DNA of 64,000 nt, taken from NCBI GenBank assembly GCA_038144955.1, contig JAYQOT010000002.1:1-64000 (forward strand), written 5' to 3'. Positions 15,507 through 24,860 of the stretch are shown here, one piece after another. The translations under genes and the position numbers were made by a program. How positions within the stretch are numbered: the first letter of the stretch is position 1; each line of letters starts with the position of its first letter. The stretch is from Ga0077527 sp038144955 (GTDB taxonomy: Bacteria; Pseudomonadota; Gammaproteobacteria; Burkholderiales; SG8-41). The notes under the pieces are model-generated. The model was not told where the DNA came from. It ran no database searches and saw only the letters and a program-made list of their open reading frames with translations.

Positions 15507-17266
15507 TGCGCAGGCGGGAGGATGCCGGGCGCGAGACGTTTCACGGTGCCTTGCAGCACCTCGTTCCTGTTGGTGTCGCGCAGCGCATCCGACCAGATCC
15601 TGCGCGCCTCCTCCTGCTTACCAAGTGTCCACAGTACCTCGCCCAGGTGGGCGGCAATTTCGGCATCAGGACGCTGATCGTAGGCGCGTTGCAGATGCCC
15701 CAGCGCCTCCTCTTTGTGTCCCAGGCGAAAAAGTACCCACCCCAGACTGTCGAGAATGAACGGGTCCTGGGGCGCCAGCTTGTGTGCGGTTTCAATCAGG
15801 TTGCGTGCCTCGGGCAAACGCTGGTTGCGATCAGCGAGTGAATAGCCGAGCGCGTTGTAGGCATGCGCATGTGTGGGTCGCATCTCAATGACGCGGCGCA
15901 GATTGGTTTCCAGCACATCAATGCGGTTGATGCGCTCTGCTGCCATCGCATAGTCGTAGAGCAGTTCGGGTGAATCCGGCACCCGTGCCACAGCCTGGCT
16001 GAGGAAATCGAATGCTTCCTGGTAGGCATGGGCCTCACGCAACAGATTGGCTTCGGCAAGCGTCAGCTGGTTGCGCTGTTCCGCAGTGCCGGCATTGACC
16101 CCCTGCAGGTACTTGCGCGCCTCCCCCAGCTTTCCCTGTTTCGCCAGCACCCCGGCATAGCGGGCCTGCGCCGTCACGAACTGCTCGCCGTGGGTTACGC
16201 TGGAATACCACTTCAGCGCTTCATCAGGCCGCTTGAGCTCTTCGTTGACCTGGCCGAGGTAGATGCGCACCGCATCCGGATTTTTTGGTTTGATCTCCAG
16301 TGCCCGTCTGAATTGCGTTTCAGCGGCCGCGTAATCCTTGGCCTGCATCGAAAGCGTGGCGACGGCCAGTGCAATATCCGCGTTGTCAGGAGCCTCTCCC
16401 AGCAGGATGCCGAACTGCTTGCGTGCCTCCGGATACTGACGCACAGTGACCAGCAGCCGCGCATAATTGAGACGGGCATCCTTGGCGCCGGGATGCGCCT
16501 TGAGAAAATCCTCGAGGAAGGCGATGGCCTCGCCGTTCGATCCCCGCTGCAGTGCCCTGGCCATGAACAGCGCTGCAAGTTCCCAGCCCGGACGCAGCTT
16601 GAGCGCCTGGCGCGCAGCATCCAGTGCCGCCGGTCGATCCTGGGCGTTGTCCGCCGCCTGAGCCACCGCAAGACTCGCCTCAGGCACCGTCGGGTGACTT
16701 GCCGCCAGTGACTGCAACAGCCGCAAGATGGCCGACTTGTCCTGATGCGACGCTACCAGCGAGGTCAGCTGCAGAAAATTTTTGCCAATATTGGCTGGAT
16801 CGCCCTCCAGCCATTTTTCCAGGTGGGGCTTTGCATCATCGAGTCGCGATTGATTGACCAGTAAGGCGATAACGGTCTGGCGCGCCCGCACCGACTGCGG
16901 ATCGGTCTGCAGCCAGAGTGTTGCTGCTTCGAGCGCCGCCGGCAGAAAGCGGGCGTTCCAGGCTATTTCCGTGGCACGGCGTGCCACCCGCGGATCTCTG
17001 GTTTCGCGCGCGACCTCCAGAAAAGCCGGCACGGCGACATGCGGCTGTCCGCGTTGTGCGGCAATTTCCGCCAGCGTCAGTTTGAACAGCAGCTCCTCGC
17101 TCAACTCGACCCGGGGCAATGGTACCGTCCGCGGCGCAGGCACCTGGCCAACCACTTTGGGCAGCGGCTTGGACGCGGCGGGCACGGTTTCGGATTTGAT
17201 GGGGGCTTGGGTACAGGCCGCCAGCGCCAAGCATCCCCCTGCAGCCATGAAACGGAGACGTGTCAT
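15503..17266 (-). CDS. TPR-repeat lipoprotein upstream of lolB
   Basis: This 587-residue protein has a lipobox (LAAC, Cys18) and about ten or more tetratricopeptide units, for example PDAVRIYLGQVNEELKRPDEALKWY and LGWVLFRLGHKEEALGHLQRAY. Proteins of this type precede lolB in many beta- and gammaproteobacteria; a direct role in lipoprotein sorting is unproven. The ATG at 17266 gives the cleanest signal peptide. An in-frame ATG at 17323 is possible; neither has a strong ribosome site. It is divergent from the ABC transporter set. Confidence 0.87.
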   Translation of the reverse strand: MTRLRFMAAGGCLALAACTQAPIKSETVPAASKPLPKVVGQVPAPRTVPLPRVELSEELLFKLTLAEIAAQRGQPHVAVPAFLEVARETRDPRVARRATEIAWNARFLPAALEAATLWLQTDPQSVRARQTVIALLVNQSRLDDAKPHLEKWLEGDPANIGKNFLQLTSLVASHQDKSAILRLLQSLAASHPTVPEASLAVAQAADNAQDRPAALDAARQALKLRPGWELAALFMARALQRGSNGEAIAFLEDFLKAHPGAKDARLNYARLLVTVRQYPEARKQFGILLGEAPDNADIALAVATLSMQAKDYAAAETQFRRALEIKPKNPDAVRIYLGQVNEELKRPDEALKWYSSVTHGEQFVTAQARYAGVLAKQGKLGEARKYLQGVNAGTAEQRNQLTLAEANLLREAHAYQEAFDFLSQAVARVPDSPELLYDYAMAAERINRIDVLETNLRRVIEMRPTHAHAYNALGYSLADRNQRLPEARNLIETAHKLAPQDPFILDSLGWVLFRLGHKEEALGHLQRAYDQRPDAEIAAHLGEVLWTLGKQEEARRIWSDALRDTNRNEVLQGTVKRLAPGILPPAQ

Positions 17267-17405
17267 TGCAAGACCGGATCGGGCTCCGTCATTAATCGCC
17301 GTGCGCTTCGAAAACGCCTTCATAATGAAGCACATCTTAGGTATATTTGATGCCCACCACAAGACAACCGGCCTTTTGGCAACCGCATCAGTCTATTCGC
17401 CGTTG

Positions 17406-18350
17406 ATGACTCCTGACGACCCTGACTTGACCGTTCGCGCCCGGGGTCTTACTCGCCGCTACAACACCCACCTCGCTGTCGATTCACTGGATCTTGATCT
17501 CAAGCGAGGTGAAATTCTCGGGCTGCTGGGACCCAACGGCGCCGGAAAAACAACCACGATGCAGATGCTCACCGGAAATATAGCTCCGAGTTCTGGAGAA
17601 ATTCTTATCCGCGGGCATGATCTTTTGGAATCACCCACCCGCGCCAAATCCTGCATCGGCTATCTACCCGAAACCCCCCCGCTCTATCGTGAACTGAATG
17701 TCGGGGAATACCTGCATTTTGCCGCCCGATTGCACAGGGTCGGCAAAGCTGAACGTCCCGGTGCGATCGAACGCACCATGCAGCGTTGCGGGTTGAAAAC
17801 TGTCGCACGCAAGCTGATCGGAACGCTGTCCAAGGGTTATCAGCAAAGGGTGGGTATCGCGCAGGCCATTGTGCACGAGCCCGATGTCGTCATCCTCGAT
17901 GAGCCTACCGTTGGCCTGGACCCCAACCAGATTCTCGAGATTCGCACCCTGATCCGTGAACTGGGCAGAGAGCACAGCGTCATCCTGTCGACTCACATCA
18001 TGCAGGAAGTCGAGGCTGTCTGTGACCGCGTGCAGATCATGCATCACGGCAAGGTGGTCTTCAGCAATACCGTCGACGATCTGCGTGCCGGACACAACAG
18101 CCGCGCGATAAGTCTCCGCCTGCACCGTCCGCCATCCCTCGAAACTCTGCGCGGCATCGATGGCGTTGCTGCAGTCGAAGACCGCGGCTCTGGCAGCTAT
18201 CTCATTCGTTTCGAACCCGGCTCGGATCCGACGGCGATGCTGGTCAGTCGCGCCAGCTCAGAAAACTGGGGCCTGCTCCAGCTTGTTCCGGCTCACTCCA
18301 GCCTTGAGGAAATTTTCGCTCAACTCACCGGGAGCGAAAGCACGTCATGA
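17406..18350 (+). CDS. ABC transporter ATP-binding protein (GldA-like)
   Basis: This 314-residue ABC-2-type ATPase has Walker A GPNGAGKT (42-49), signature LSKGYQQRVGIAQA, Walker B VVILDEPTVGLD and switch His in STHIMQEV. A C-terminal extension of about 90 residues (from about 225) is as in DrrA/GldA-like proteins. The ATG at 17406 begins the conserved part; an upstream in-frame ATG at 17325 is less likely. It overlaps the permease by 4 nt (ATGA) and heads a four-gene set ending in a DUF4340 protein. The transported substrate is unknown. Confidence 0.9.
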   Translation: MTPDDPDLTVRARGLTRRYNTHLAVDSLDLDLKRGEILGLLGPNGAGKTTTMQMLTGNIAPSSGEILIRGHDLLESPTRAKSCIGYLPETPPLYRELNVGEYLHFAARLHRVGKAERPGAIERTMQRCGLKTVARKLIGTLSKGYQQRVGIAQAIVHEPDVVILDEPTVGLDPNQILEIRTLIRELGREHSVILSTHIMQEVEAVCDRVQIMHHGKVVFSNTVDDLRAGHNSRAISLRLHRPPSLETLRGIDGVAAVEDRGSGSYLIRFEPGSDPTAMLVSRASSENWGLLQLVPAHSSLEEIFAQLTGSESTS

Positions 18351-19117
18351 TATTCACCATAGCGGCCAAGGAACTGCGTTCTCTGTTTGCCTCACCGCTG
18401 GCGTGGCTGGTCTTGACGGCGGTGCAGATCATCCTCGGTTACGGATTTCTGAAACGACTCGATGATTTTCTGCAGATACAGTCGCAGCTTGCGCGCCTGG
18501 GCAGCCCGCCGGGCGTGACCGAACTGGTGGCAGCGCCCATTTTCGCCACCGCGGCAGCAATACTGCTGTTTGCCGTTCCGGTGCTGGCCATGCGCTTGAT
18601 CGCCGAAGAGCGCCGCAACCAGACATTGACGCTGCTGATCTCGGCACCGGTATCGATGACTGAAATCGTTGTCGGAAAATTTGTCGGGCTGACCGCCTTT
18701 CTGATGATTGTTGTGCTGCAGGTACTTGCCATGCCATTGCTGCTGGCAGCCAATACCACGCTCGATTACGGGCTGCTCGGCGCATTGACACTCGCCCTGC
18801 TGCTGCTGGCTGCGGGCTTTGCCGCCGTAGGTCTTTATGCATCCAGCCTGACTGCACAACCGGTTGCTGCAGCGCTGATTGCCTTCGGGCTGCTGCTTGC
18901 CATGCTCCTTGCAGGTGATACGGCAGGCGATTCATTGCTTGCCCGGGGATGGAGCGTGCCCGCGGCATTTCTTCAGGTGTTTGCTCCCCTGCGCAACTTC
19001 GAGCCGCTGGGCCGTGGCGTCATTGACAGCCATGCCATCGCCTGCTCCCTGCTGCTGACAGCGGGATTCCTGGTGCTCACGGTTCGTCGCCTCGACGGAC
19101 AGCGGCTGCGGGGATAG
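18347..19117 (+). CDS. ABC-2 type permease (GldF-like)
   Basis: This 256-residue integral membrane protein has six predicted helices. It begins MIFTIAAKELRSLFASPLAWLVLT, the typical ABC-2/GldF start, and contains the cytoplasmic stretch RLIAEERRNQTLTLLISAPVSMTEIVVGKF, the conserved coupling region. It pairs with the upstream ATPase (4-nt overlap). Two nucleotides separate it from the GldG-like gene. Confidence 0.88.
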   Translation: MIFTIAAKELRSLFASPLAWLVLTAVQIILGYGFLKRLDDFLQIQSQLARLGSPPGVTELVAAPIFATAAAILLFAVPVLAMRLIAEERRNQTLTLLISAPVSMTEIVVGKFVGLTAFLMIVVLQVLAMPLLLAANTTLDYGLLGALTLALLLLAAGFAAVGLYASSLTAQPVAAALIAFGLLLAMLLAGDTAGDSLLARGWSVPAAFLQVFAPLRNFEPLGRGVIDSHAIACSLLLTAGFLVLTVRRLDGQRLRG

Positions 19118-19119
19118 GC

Positions 19120-20481
19120 ATGAAGCTGACGCACGGCCTGCGCCGCCAACTGATCGTCCAGAGCGCTATGTTCCTGGCACTGCTCGCGTTGCTGGTGGCA
19201 TTACTCGCCTATTTTTCCCGTACCTATCGTGCCGAACTCGACGTGACACGAGGCGCGCGCAACACGCTGTCGCCTTCCACCCTGGAGGTTCTCAAGCAGA
19301 TGCCGGATCCGGTGCTGGTCCAGGCCTACGCAGTACGCCAGGATGCGAGCGGATCCAACATCCACAAGATGCTCACGGAACGGCTGAGACCTTATCAGCG
19401 CGCAAAGCCAGATCTCGGACTGCGATTGATCGATCCGAGGGAACAACCCCGGGAGGCCGCCGAGGCCGGACTGAACACGCCCAACGCCCTGGTCATCGAA
19501 TACCATAAACGTAGCGAGCAGATACCACTCGGCGAATTCAGCGAGCAGACTTTCGCCAATGCGCTGGTAAGGCTGATGCGCGGTGCGAACAACCAGGTGC
19601 TGTGGATGGATGGCCACGGAGAACGCCGCCTGGATGGTCCGGCCAATCATGACCTCGGCAACTTCGGCCAGCGGTTGCGCGACAAGGGCTTTAACATCGG
19701 CAGCATCAATCCCGGCCTGGCCCAGGATGTTCCTGCCAATGCGGCGGTACTGATCATCACCCAGCCGCAGACCCCGCTGCAGCCGGCAGAAACCGACAAA
19801 TTGCTGCGCTACATTGACCGCGGCGGCAATCTGCTGTGGCTGATCGACACCGAACCACTGCGGGGATTGCAGCCGCTCGCTGAAAAACTCGGGTTGGTGC
19901 TGACGCCCGGAACAGTTGTGGACCCGGCACTCACCCCGCGTGAAGGCCCCCCCGTGTTCTCGGTTGCCACCAACTACGCAAGACATCCCGTGGTAGGCAC
20001 GCTGCGCAGCAACACGCTTTTCCCGCACGCGCGCCAGATTGGTGCCGATGACAATTCGGGATGGCGAGTGACCCCGTTGATCGACGTTGCCCCGCGCGGC
20101 TGGGTCGAGGTCGGCAAACTCGATGCTCAACCGGCTTTCGACAAATCACGCGATTTCCCGGGACCCGTGAACGTGGCCACCGCTTTTGAACGTGTTGTCC
20201 GCGATCGCGAGCAACGCGTGATCGTGGTAGGGACCGGACATTTTCTCGCCAACAGTTTCATCGGCAACGGTGGAAACCTGACGCTGGGAATCGCCATGCT
20301 CAACTGGCTTGCCGGCGAAGACACCCTGGTAACCATAGATCCGCGCCCCGCTCCGGACACGCGGATCGACATCGACAGCGGACAGCTGTACCTGATTGCG
20401 TTCCTGGTGCTGCTGTTTTTGCCTGCCGTTTTCGTCGCCAGCGGTATTGCCGTCTGGTGGCGCCGGCGTCACGCACACTGA
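19120..20481 (+). CDS. GldG-like ABC-associated auxiliary protein
   Basis: This 453-residue protein has one N-terminal helix (about 18-38), a large periplasmic region and one C-terminal helix (about 425-447) ending WWRRRHAH. The periplasmic part follows the GldG pattern: ELDVTRGARNTLSPSTLEVL near the start, then a Rossmann-like section (NNQVLWMDGHGERRL, AAVLIITQPQTPL, YIDRGGNLLWLIDTEPL). In Bacteroidota GldAFG is needed for gliding; in Proteobacteria the module's role is unknown. It is probably the extracytoplasmic partner of the ABC pair. Confidence 0.85.
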   Translation: MKLTHGLRRQLIVQSAMFLALLALLVALLAYFSRTYRAELDVTRGARNTLSPSTLEVLKQMPDPVLVQAYAVRQDASGSNIHKMLTERLRPYQRAKPDLGLRLIDPREQPREAAEAGLNTPNALVIEYHKRSEQIPLGEFSEQTFANALVRLMRGANNQVLWMDGHGERRLDGPANHDLGNFGQRLRDKGFNIGSINPGLAQDVPANAAVLIITQPQTPLQPAETDKLLRYIDRGGNLLWLIDTEPLRGLQPLAEKLGLVLTPGTVVDPALTPREGPPVFSVATNYARHPVVGTLRSNTLFPHARQIGADDNSGWRVTPLIDVAPRGWVEVGKLDAQPAFDKSRDFPGPVNVATAFERVVRDREQRVIVVGTGHFLANSFIGNGGNLTLGIAMLNWLAGEDTLVTIDPRPAPDTRIDIDSGQLYLIAFLVLLFLPAVFVASGIAVWWRRRHAH

Positions 20482-20494
20482 AACAGGCCTTGAC

Positions 20495-21358
20495 ATGAAG
20501 CGCGGCTGGTTGCTCAACATGGGCATGCTCGTGGCCGTTGTTGTTCTCGGCTGGGCCGCATGGAGCCTGCACTCCCGCAACGAAACCGGCACCCAGCCGC
20601 TTTCCGCGGTCAGGCCGGGAATGGCCAGCCAGATCACGCTGTCACGTCCGGGGCTACCGCTGCTGCAGGTGCAGCGCCAGGGACAACGCTGGATGCTCAC
20701 CGCACCACTGCGCGCCCCGGCGGATGAGTTCCAGGTGTTGCGCATGCTCACGGTGCTCGATGCCAAGCCCGTTGCCGCTTTGCCGGCGGAACATCTGGAT
20801 CGCTATGAATTGGTCAAGCCCGTGGCTATTCTTTCCGTGGACGGCATCGAATACGCATTCGGCGGCATCAACACGGTGACCAGGGAGCAGTATGTCAAGC
20901 GCGCTGACCGTATCTACGTCGTCGGCCTGCAGCACGGTGCCGGATTGCCTGCAGAACCCGCGGCGCTGATCCGGCGCCAGTTGCTGGATAACGACGAACG
21001 GCCGCACGCCATAGATATGCCCGGATTCAGCCTGTCACAGCGCGACGGCAAATGGACAGTCTCGCCCCCGTCCCCGGGAATCGGCCAGGAAGAACTGCAA
21101 CGTTATGTCGACCACTGGCGCCATGCTGCTGCTGCCGCAGTCGAGGTTCACACCGGCGGCGAATCACGGAATGAAATCATCCGCATTGCAACAACCGGGG
21201 GCAATACCCTGGAGTTCATCGTATTGCAGCGACAGCCGCAACTGGTGCTGTGGCGACGCGACAGCAGTCTGCGCTACCGTTTCCTGGAGGCGGCGGGACA
21301 AACCCTGCTGAGTCACCCTGCAAACGCGCTTAAACCAGATACAACCAGATCAAACTGA
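20495..21358 (+). CDS. DUF4340 family protein of the Gld-like ABC module
   Basis: This 287-residue protein has an uncleaved N-terminal helix (about 5-25) and a periplasmic domain of repeated beta-rich units: ITLSRPGLPLLQVQRQGQRWMLTAP, ALPAEHLDRYELVKPVAILSVDG, then FSLSQRDGKWTVSP. This matches DUF4340, a family found directly after GldG-like genes. The likely role is as an extracytoplasmic accessory. The ATG at 20495 lies 13 nt after the previous stop. mutM follows after 9 nt and may be read from the same transcript. Confidence 0.82.
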   Translation: MKRGWLLNMGMLVAVVVLGWAAWSLHSRNETGTQPLSAVRPGMASQITLSRPGLPLLQVQRQGQRWMLTAPLRAPADEFQVLRMLTVLDAKPVAALPAEHLDRYELVKPVAILSVDGIEYAFGGINTVTREQYVKRADRIYVVGLQHGAGLPAEPAALIRRQLLDNDERPHAIDMPGFSLSQRDGKWTVSPPSPGIGQEELQRYVDHWRHAAAAAVEVHTGGESRNEIIRIATTGGNTLEFIVLQRQPQLVLWRRDSSLRYRFLEAAGQTLLSHPANALKPDTTRSN

Positions 21359-21367
21359 TGAGCCGGC

Positions 21368-22186
21368 ATGCCCGAACTGCCTGAAGTCGAAACCACCCGG
21401 CGTGGCCTGATACCCGCGGTGGTAAACAGGCGCATCGTTAGTGCCACGGTGCGCCATCGCGGACTGCGCCTGCCGGTGCCGCGCGGGCTGGAGCAAAAGC
21501 TTGCAGGCTCACGTGTCGCAGCCCTCTCGCGCCGCGGCAAATACCTGTTGTTCGACTGTGGCACCGGCACACTGCTGGTGCACCTGGGCATGTCAGGCCG
21601 CCTGTGGCTGGTGGATGCAGCTACGCACCCGGAAAAACATGACCATTTCGACCTGGTGCTGGATAACGGCCGTGCAGTCCGCCTGCGCGACCCGCGGCGC
21701 TTCGGGCTGGTGCTGTGGCACACGGGAGATCCGTTGCAACATCCGCTGCTGTCCGTGATCGGACCGGAGCCGCTGACTGACGGATTCGACGGTGCAGCCC
21801 TGCATCGCGCCACCAGAAAACGCAGCGCCGCAATCAAGGTCGTGATCATGGACAGCCACGTCGTCGCCGGGGTCGGCAATATCTACGCCAATGAAGCCTT
21901 GTTCCGTGCCGGCATCGACCCGCGCACTGCGGCCAGGCGCGTGAGCCTCGCGCGCTGTGAAGCACTGGTCCGCGAAATCAAGGCCACCCTGACCGAGGCC
22001 ATAGACGCCGGCGGCAGTTCGTTGCGCGATTACGTCGGCAGCGACGGCATGGCCGGCCATTTCCAGAACCGTTTCTTTGTCTATGCCCGCAGCGGTGAGC
22101 CCTGCATGCACTGCGGAACAACCATCCGCGAAATCAGGCAGGCGCAGCGGGCTACCTGCTACTGCCCGGCATGCCAGAAACGCTAG
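21368..22186 (+). CDS. mutM: Formamidopyrimidine-DNA glycosylase
   Basis: This 272-residue enzyme removes 8-oxoguanine and Fapy lesions. It has the N-terminal PELPEVE with catalytic Pro2 and Glu3, a Lys in RRGKYLLFDC, the helix-two-turn-helix (VAGVGNIYANEALFRAGIDP), and a C-terminal zinc finger with Cys pairs CMHC and CPAC. The stop lies 4 nt from the convergent ferredoxin gene, with no terminator visible. Confidence 0.97.
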   Translation: MPELPEVETTRRGLIPAVVNRRIVSATVRHRGLRLPVPRGLEQKLAGSRVAALSRRGKYLLFDCGTGTLLVHLGMSGRLWLVDAATHPEKHDHFDLVLDNGRAVRLRDPRRFGLVLWHTGDPLQHPLLSVIGPEPLTDGFDGAALHRATRKRSAAIKVVIMDSHVVAGVGNIYANEALFRAGIDPRTAARRVSLARCEALVREIKATLTEAIDAGGSSLRDYVGSDGMAGHFQNRFFVYARSGEPCMHCGTTIREIRQAQRATCYCPACQKR

Positions 22187-22190
22187 GCGC

Positions 22191-22448
22191 TCAGGCAGCC
22201 TTCTGCGCGGTCAGTTTGAGATATTTCTGCTGCAACTGCTCGCGGGTCTCGCTTCGCTCCGGATCCAGTGGTATGCAATCGACCGGGCACACTTTCTGAC
22301 ACTGGGGCTCGTCGAAATGTCCCACGCATTCGGTACATTTATCGGGATTGATGACGTAGATTTCCTCACCGGCGGAAATGGCCTCGTTCGGGCACTCCGG
22401 TTCGCAGACATCGCAATTGATGCACTCGTCGGTGATGATCAAAGCCAT
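22191..22448 (-). CDS. YfhL-type 2[4Fe-4S] ferredoxin
   Basis: This 85-residue ferredoxin has two cluster motifs: CINCDVCEPECP at about 9-20, and the second starting CTEC with a family-typical insertion (VGHFDEPQCQKVCP). Electron donor or acceptor partners are unknown. It sits 13 nt after coaD, an association seen across beta- and gammaproteobacteria. Confidence 0.93.
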   Translation of the reverse strand: MALIITDECINCDVCEPECPNEAISAGEEIYVINPDKCTECVGHFDEPQCQKVCPVDCIPLDPERSETREQLQQKYLKLTAQKAA

Positions 22449-22461
22449 GGCACTGACTGCC

Positions 22462-22956
22462 TCACTTGCCCGGCGACTTCGCTATCCTGGCCCGCAGATG
22501 TTTGGCGATTTTCGGCGAGACAAATTTGTCGACGTCGCCGCCAAGCATGGAAATTTCCCGAACCAGCGTCGCCGAAAGGAACATGTATTCCTCCCCCGGG
22601 GTCATGAACACGGTTTCCACCTCGGGGTGCATCTTGCGGTTCATGCCGGCCAACTGGAATTCATAATCGAAATCCGACACCGCGCGGACACCGCGTAACA
22701 CGACACGCGCGTCCTGCTCCTTTACGAAATTCATCAGCAGGCCCGAGAAACCTGCAACGGAGACATTGCTGACGTCGCCCAGCGCTTCGCGCGCCATTTC
22801 AATGCGCTCCGACAGTGTAAACATCGGATGCTTGGCACGGCTGTCGGCAACAGCCAGGACAACATGATCGAACAAACTTGCCGCCCGCCGCACCAGATCT
22901 TCATGGCCCAGCGTAATCGGATCAAACGTTCCCGGATACACCGCTTTTTTATGCAT
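22462..22956 (-). CDS. coaD: Phosphopantetheine adenylyltransferase
   Basis: This 164-residue nucleotidyltransferase makes dephospho-CoA from 4'-phosphopantetheine and ATP. Motifs are YPGTFDPITLGHEDLVRRA (T/HxGH signature), RIEMAREAL, GLLMNFVKEQDARVVLRGVR, and FLSATLVREI, which continues the C-terminal substrate site. It overlaps the rsmD stop by 8 nt. Confidence 0.97.
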   Translation of the reverse strand: MHKKAVYPGTFDPITLGHEDLVRRAASLFDHVVLAVADSRAKHPMFTLSERIEMAREALGDVSNVSVAGFSGLLMNFVKEQDARVVLRGVRAVSDFDYEFQLAGMNRKMHPEVETVFMTPGEEYMFLSATLVREISMLGGDVDKFVSPKIAKHLRARIAKSPGK

Positions 22957-23497
22957 GTTCGGTCCGTTTCAACAATTGGTAGCTGACTTGCCCGGCACGC
23001 GCCGCGCGGACGGCTTCCCAGCCTTGGCTGTTCTCCAGCGGTCGAGCACGTTCACAGTAAACCAGCCCGCCGGCTCTCAGGCAACCCGGCAGCAGTTCCA
23101 GCAAAGGTCCCCAGCTGTCTTCGGCGAAGGGCGGGTCAAGGAACACCACGTCGAATCGATCCTTTTGATTTTTCAGGAATTCTAGCGCATCGGCCCTGAT
23201 CACTTCCACTGTGCTCGCGGCCAGTTCAGCGGCATTGGCACGCAACGCATTGATCGCCGCAGCGTCGCGCTCGACCAGGACCACCCGCCGCGCACCGCGT
23301 GATGCGGCTTCGAAGCCCAGCGCGCCGCTGCCTGAAAACAGATCAAGGCAGTCCCGGCCGTCGAGATCCTGCCCCAGCCAGTTGAACAGCGTTTCACGAA
23401 CCCGGTCCGGGGTCGGCCGCAGTCCGGGGCGGGCGGGGAAACGGATGCGACGGCTGCGAAAGACACCACCGATAATCCGCACCTCGCCGCTTTTCAT
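22949..23497 (-). CDS. rsmD: 16S rRNA (guanine(966)-N(2))-methyltransferase RsmD
   Basis: This 182-residue SAM-dependent methyltransferase starts with the N-terminal RIIGGVFRSRRIRFP. The class I motif is LDLFSGSGALGFEAASRGA and the catalytic motif is FLDPPFAEDSW. The ATG at 23497 matches the family start; a TTG at 23524 would overlap the upstream peptidase. Its link to coaD is conserved. Confidence 0.95.
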   Translation of the reverse strand: MKSGEVRIIGGVFRSRRIRFPARPGLRPTPDRVRETLFNWLGQDLDGRDCLDLFSGSGALGFEAASRGARRVVLVERDAAAINALRANAAELAASTVEVIRADALEFLKNQKDRFDVVFLDPPFAEDSWGPLLELLPGCLRAGGLVYCERARPLENSQGWEAVRAARAGQVSYQLLKRTEHA

Positions 23498-23513
23498 GGA
23501 TGGCGTACGCCGC

Positions 23514-24860
23514 TCAACGCGCAACGCCTGCCGTTTCAGACCGGTCCTTGTCTGCGCCCACCACCACGGTCACCAGCCTGGCCGGGTCTATTTGCCGGGC
23601 AAATGCCGACTTGACGTCGTTCACCGTCACCTTTTCGACATTGCCGACAAAATCTTCCAGATAGGTAAGTGGCAGATCATAGAAACCGATAAAACTGAGA
23701 TAACCGTGGATCTTGCGGTTGCTGTCGATGCGCATCGGAAAGCCGCCGATGATGTTCTGCTTCGCCGCCTTCAGTTCGGCCTCCGTCGGCCCGTTGTCAA
23801 CAAAATCGCGCAATGTCTTGCGCACCACCGCCAGTGCCGCGTCAGCCTGATCGCGCCGTGTCTGCATGCCGATGATGAACGGGCCGCGCACCTTCAGTGC
23901 GGAAAAATAGCTGTAGGCGGAGTAGGCCAGTCCGCGTTTCTGCCTGACTTCCTCGGTAATCCTCGAGACAAACCCGCCGCCGCCCAGAACGTGATTGCCG
24001 ACGTAGATAGGGAAAAAATCCGGATCATCGCGGCGGATGCCGGGGGCGCCGAGCAGGATATGGCTTTGGGTCGCCGGGTGCGCAACCACCCGGGTGATAC
24101 CTTCCCGCAGCGTACTTACCACCGGCAACGCCGGGGACTTGCCATCGGCGCGCGGCAAGCCGCGCGTCAACTGCTCGGCAATGGCCTCAGCCTCTGCACG
24201 GGAGACATCGCCCATGATGGCCACCACTGCCCGTTCGGCGAGGTAATGGGTGCGATAAAACGTTTCCAGATCGCTCTGCTCCAGGCGACTGACGGTATCG
24301 ACCTCCCCGCTGTCTCTCAAGGCATAAGGATGGTCACGATATACCAGCCGGTAAAACAGGCGGGATGCCTGGGTATCCGGTTTGAGGTCGGCCTCCTTCA
24401 GTGATCCGGTTAGCCGGACTTTTTCCCTTTCGATTACCGATGCAGGAAACTCCGGATTGTTCAATACGCGCGCCATCACATCCAGGGCAGGCGCTCGATG
24501 TTTCCCGTCTGACAGGGTGCGCAGCGAAAAACCGGCAAAGTCATTTTCAAAACGATTTCCCAGGGAGGCACCTACGTCGGCCAGCCGGCGCGCGATTTCG
24601 TCTTCACTCAGCCCACCTGCACCCAGTCTCAGCAGGCCGTTGGTCATCGCCGCAGCACCGGATTTTTCCGGCTTGTCATAACCGAATCCCGCCGGAAAAT
24701 CGACGGACACATCAAGAATGGGCAGTCCTCGGTTGGCGACAAAAAGAACCTTCGCCCCGTTGGCAGTCCGCCAGTGCTCAATCGGCAAAATGGCATGCGC
24801 CAGCTGAACCGTCAGCAGCAGCAATGCGCCACCCACCAAGGCTGTGGTCCTAGTTGCCAT
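23514..24860 (-). CDS. M16 family peptidase-like protein lacking the zinc motif
   Basis: This 448-residue protein has a signal peptide (to about LAHA, residue 23) and the two-lobed M16 fold, including the C-terminal RKTLRDFVDNGPTEAELKAAKQNI stretch. Where active members have HxxEH it reads KSGAAAMTNGLLRLG, so it cannot bind zinc in the usual way. It should be the inactive half of a heterodimer with the gene upstream, whose stop it overlaps by 11 nt. The location is the periplasm. Confidence 0.9.
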   Translation of the reverse strand: MATRTTALVGGALLLLTVQLAHAILPIEHWRTANGAKVLFVANRGLPILDVSVDFPAGFGYDKPEKSGAAAMTNGLLRLGAGGLSEDEIARRLADVGASLGNRFENDFAGFSLRTLSDGKHRAPALDVMARVLNNPEFPASVIEREKVRLTGSLKEADLKPDTQASRLFYRLVYRDHPYALRDSGEVDTVSRLEQSDLETFYRTHYLAERAVVAIMGDVSRAEAEAIAEQLTRGLPRADGKSPALPVVSTLREGITRVVAHPATQSHILLGAPGIRRDDPDFFPIYVGNHVLGGGGFVSRITEEVRQKRGLAYSAYSYFSALKVRGPFIIGMQTRRDQADAALAVVRKTLRDFVDNGPTEAELKAAKQNIIGGFPMRIDSNRKIHGYLSFIGFYDLPLTYLEDFVGNVEKVTVNDVKSAFARQIDPARLVTVVVGADKDRSETAGVAR

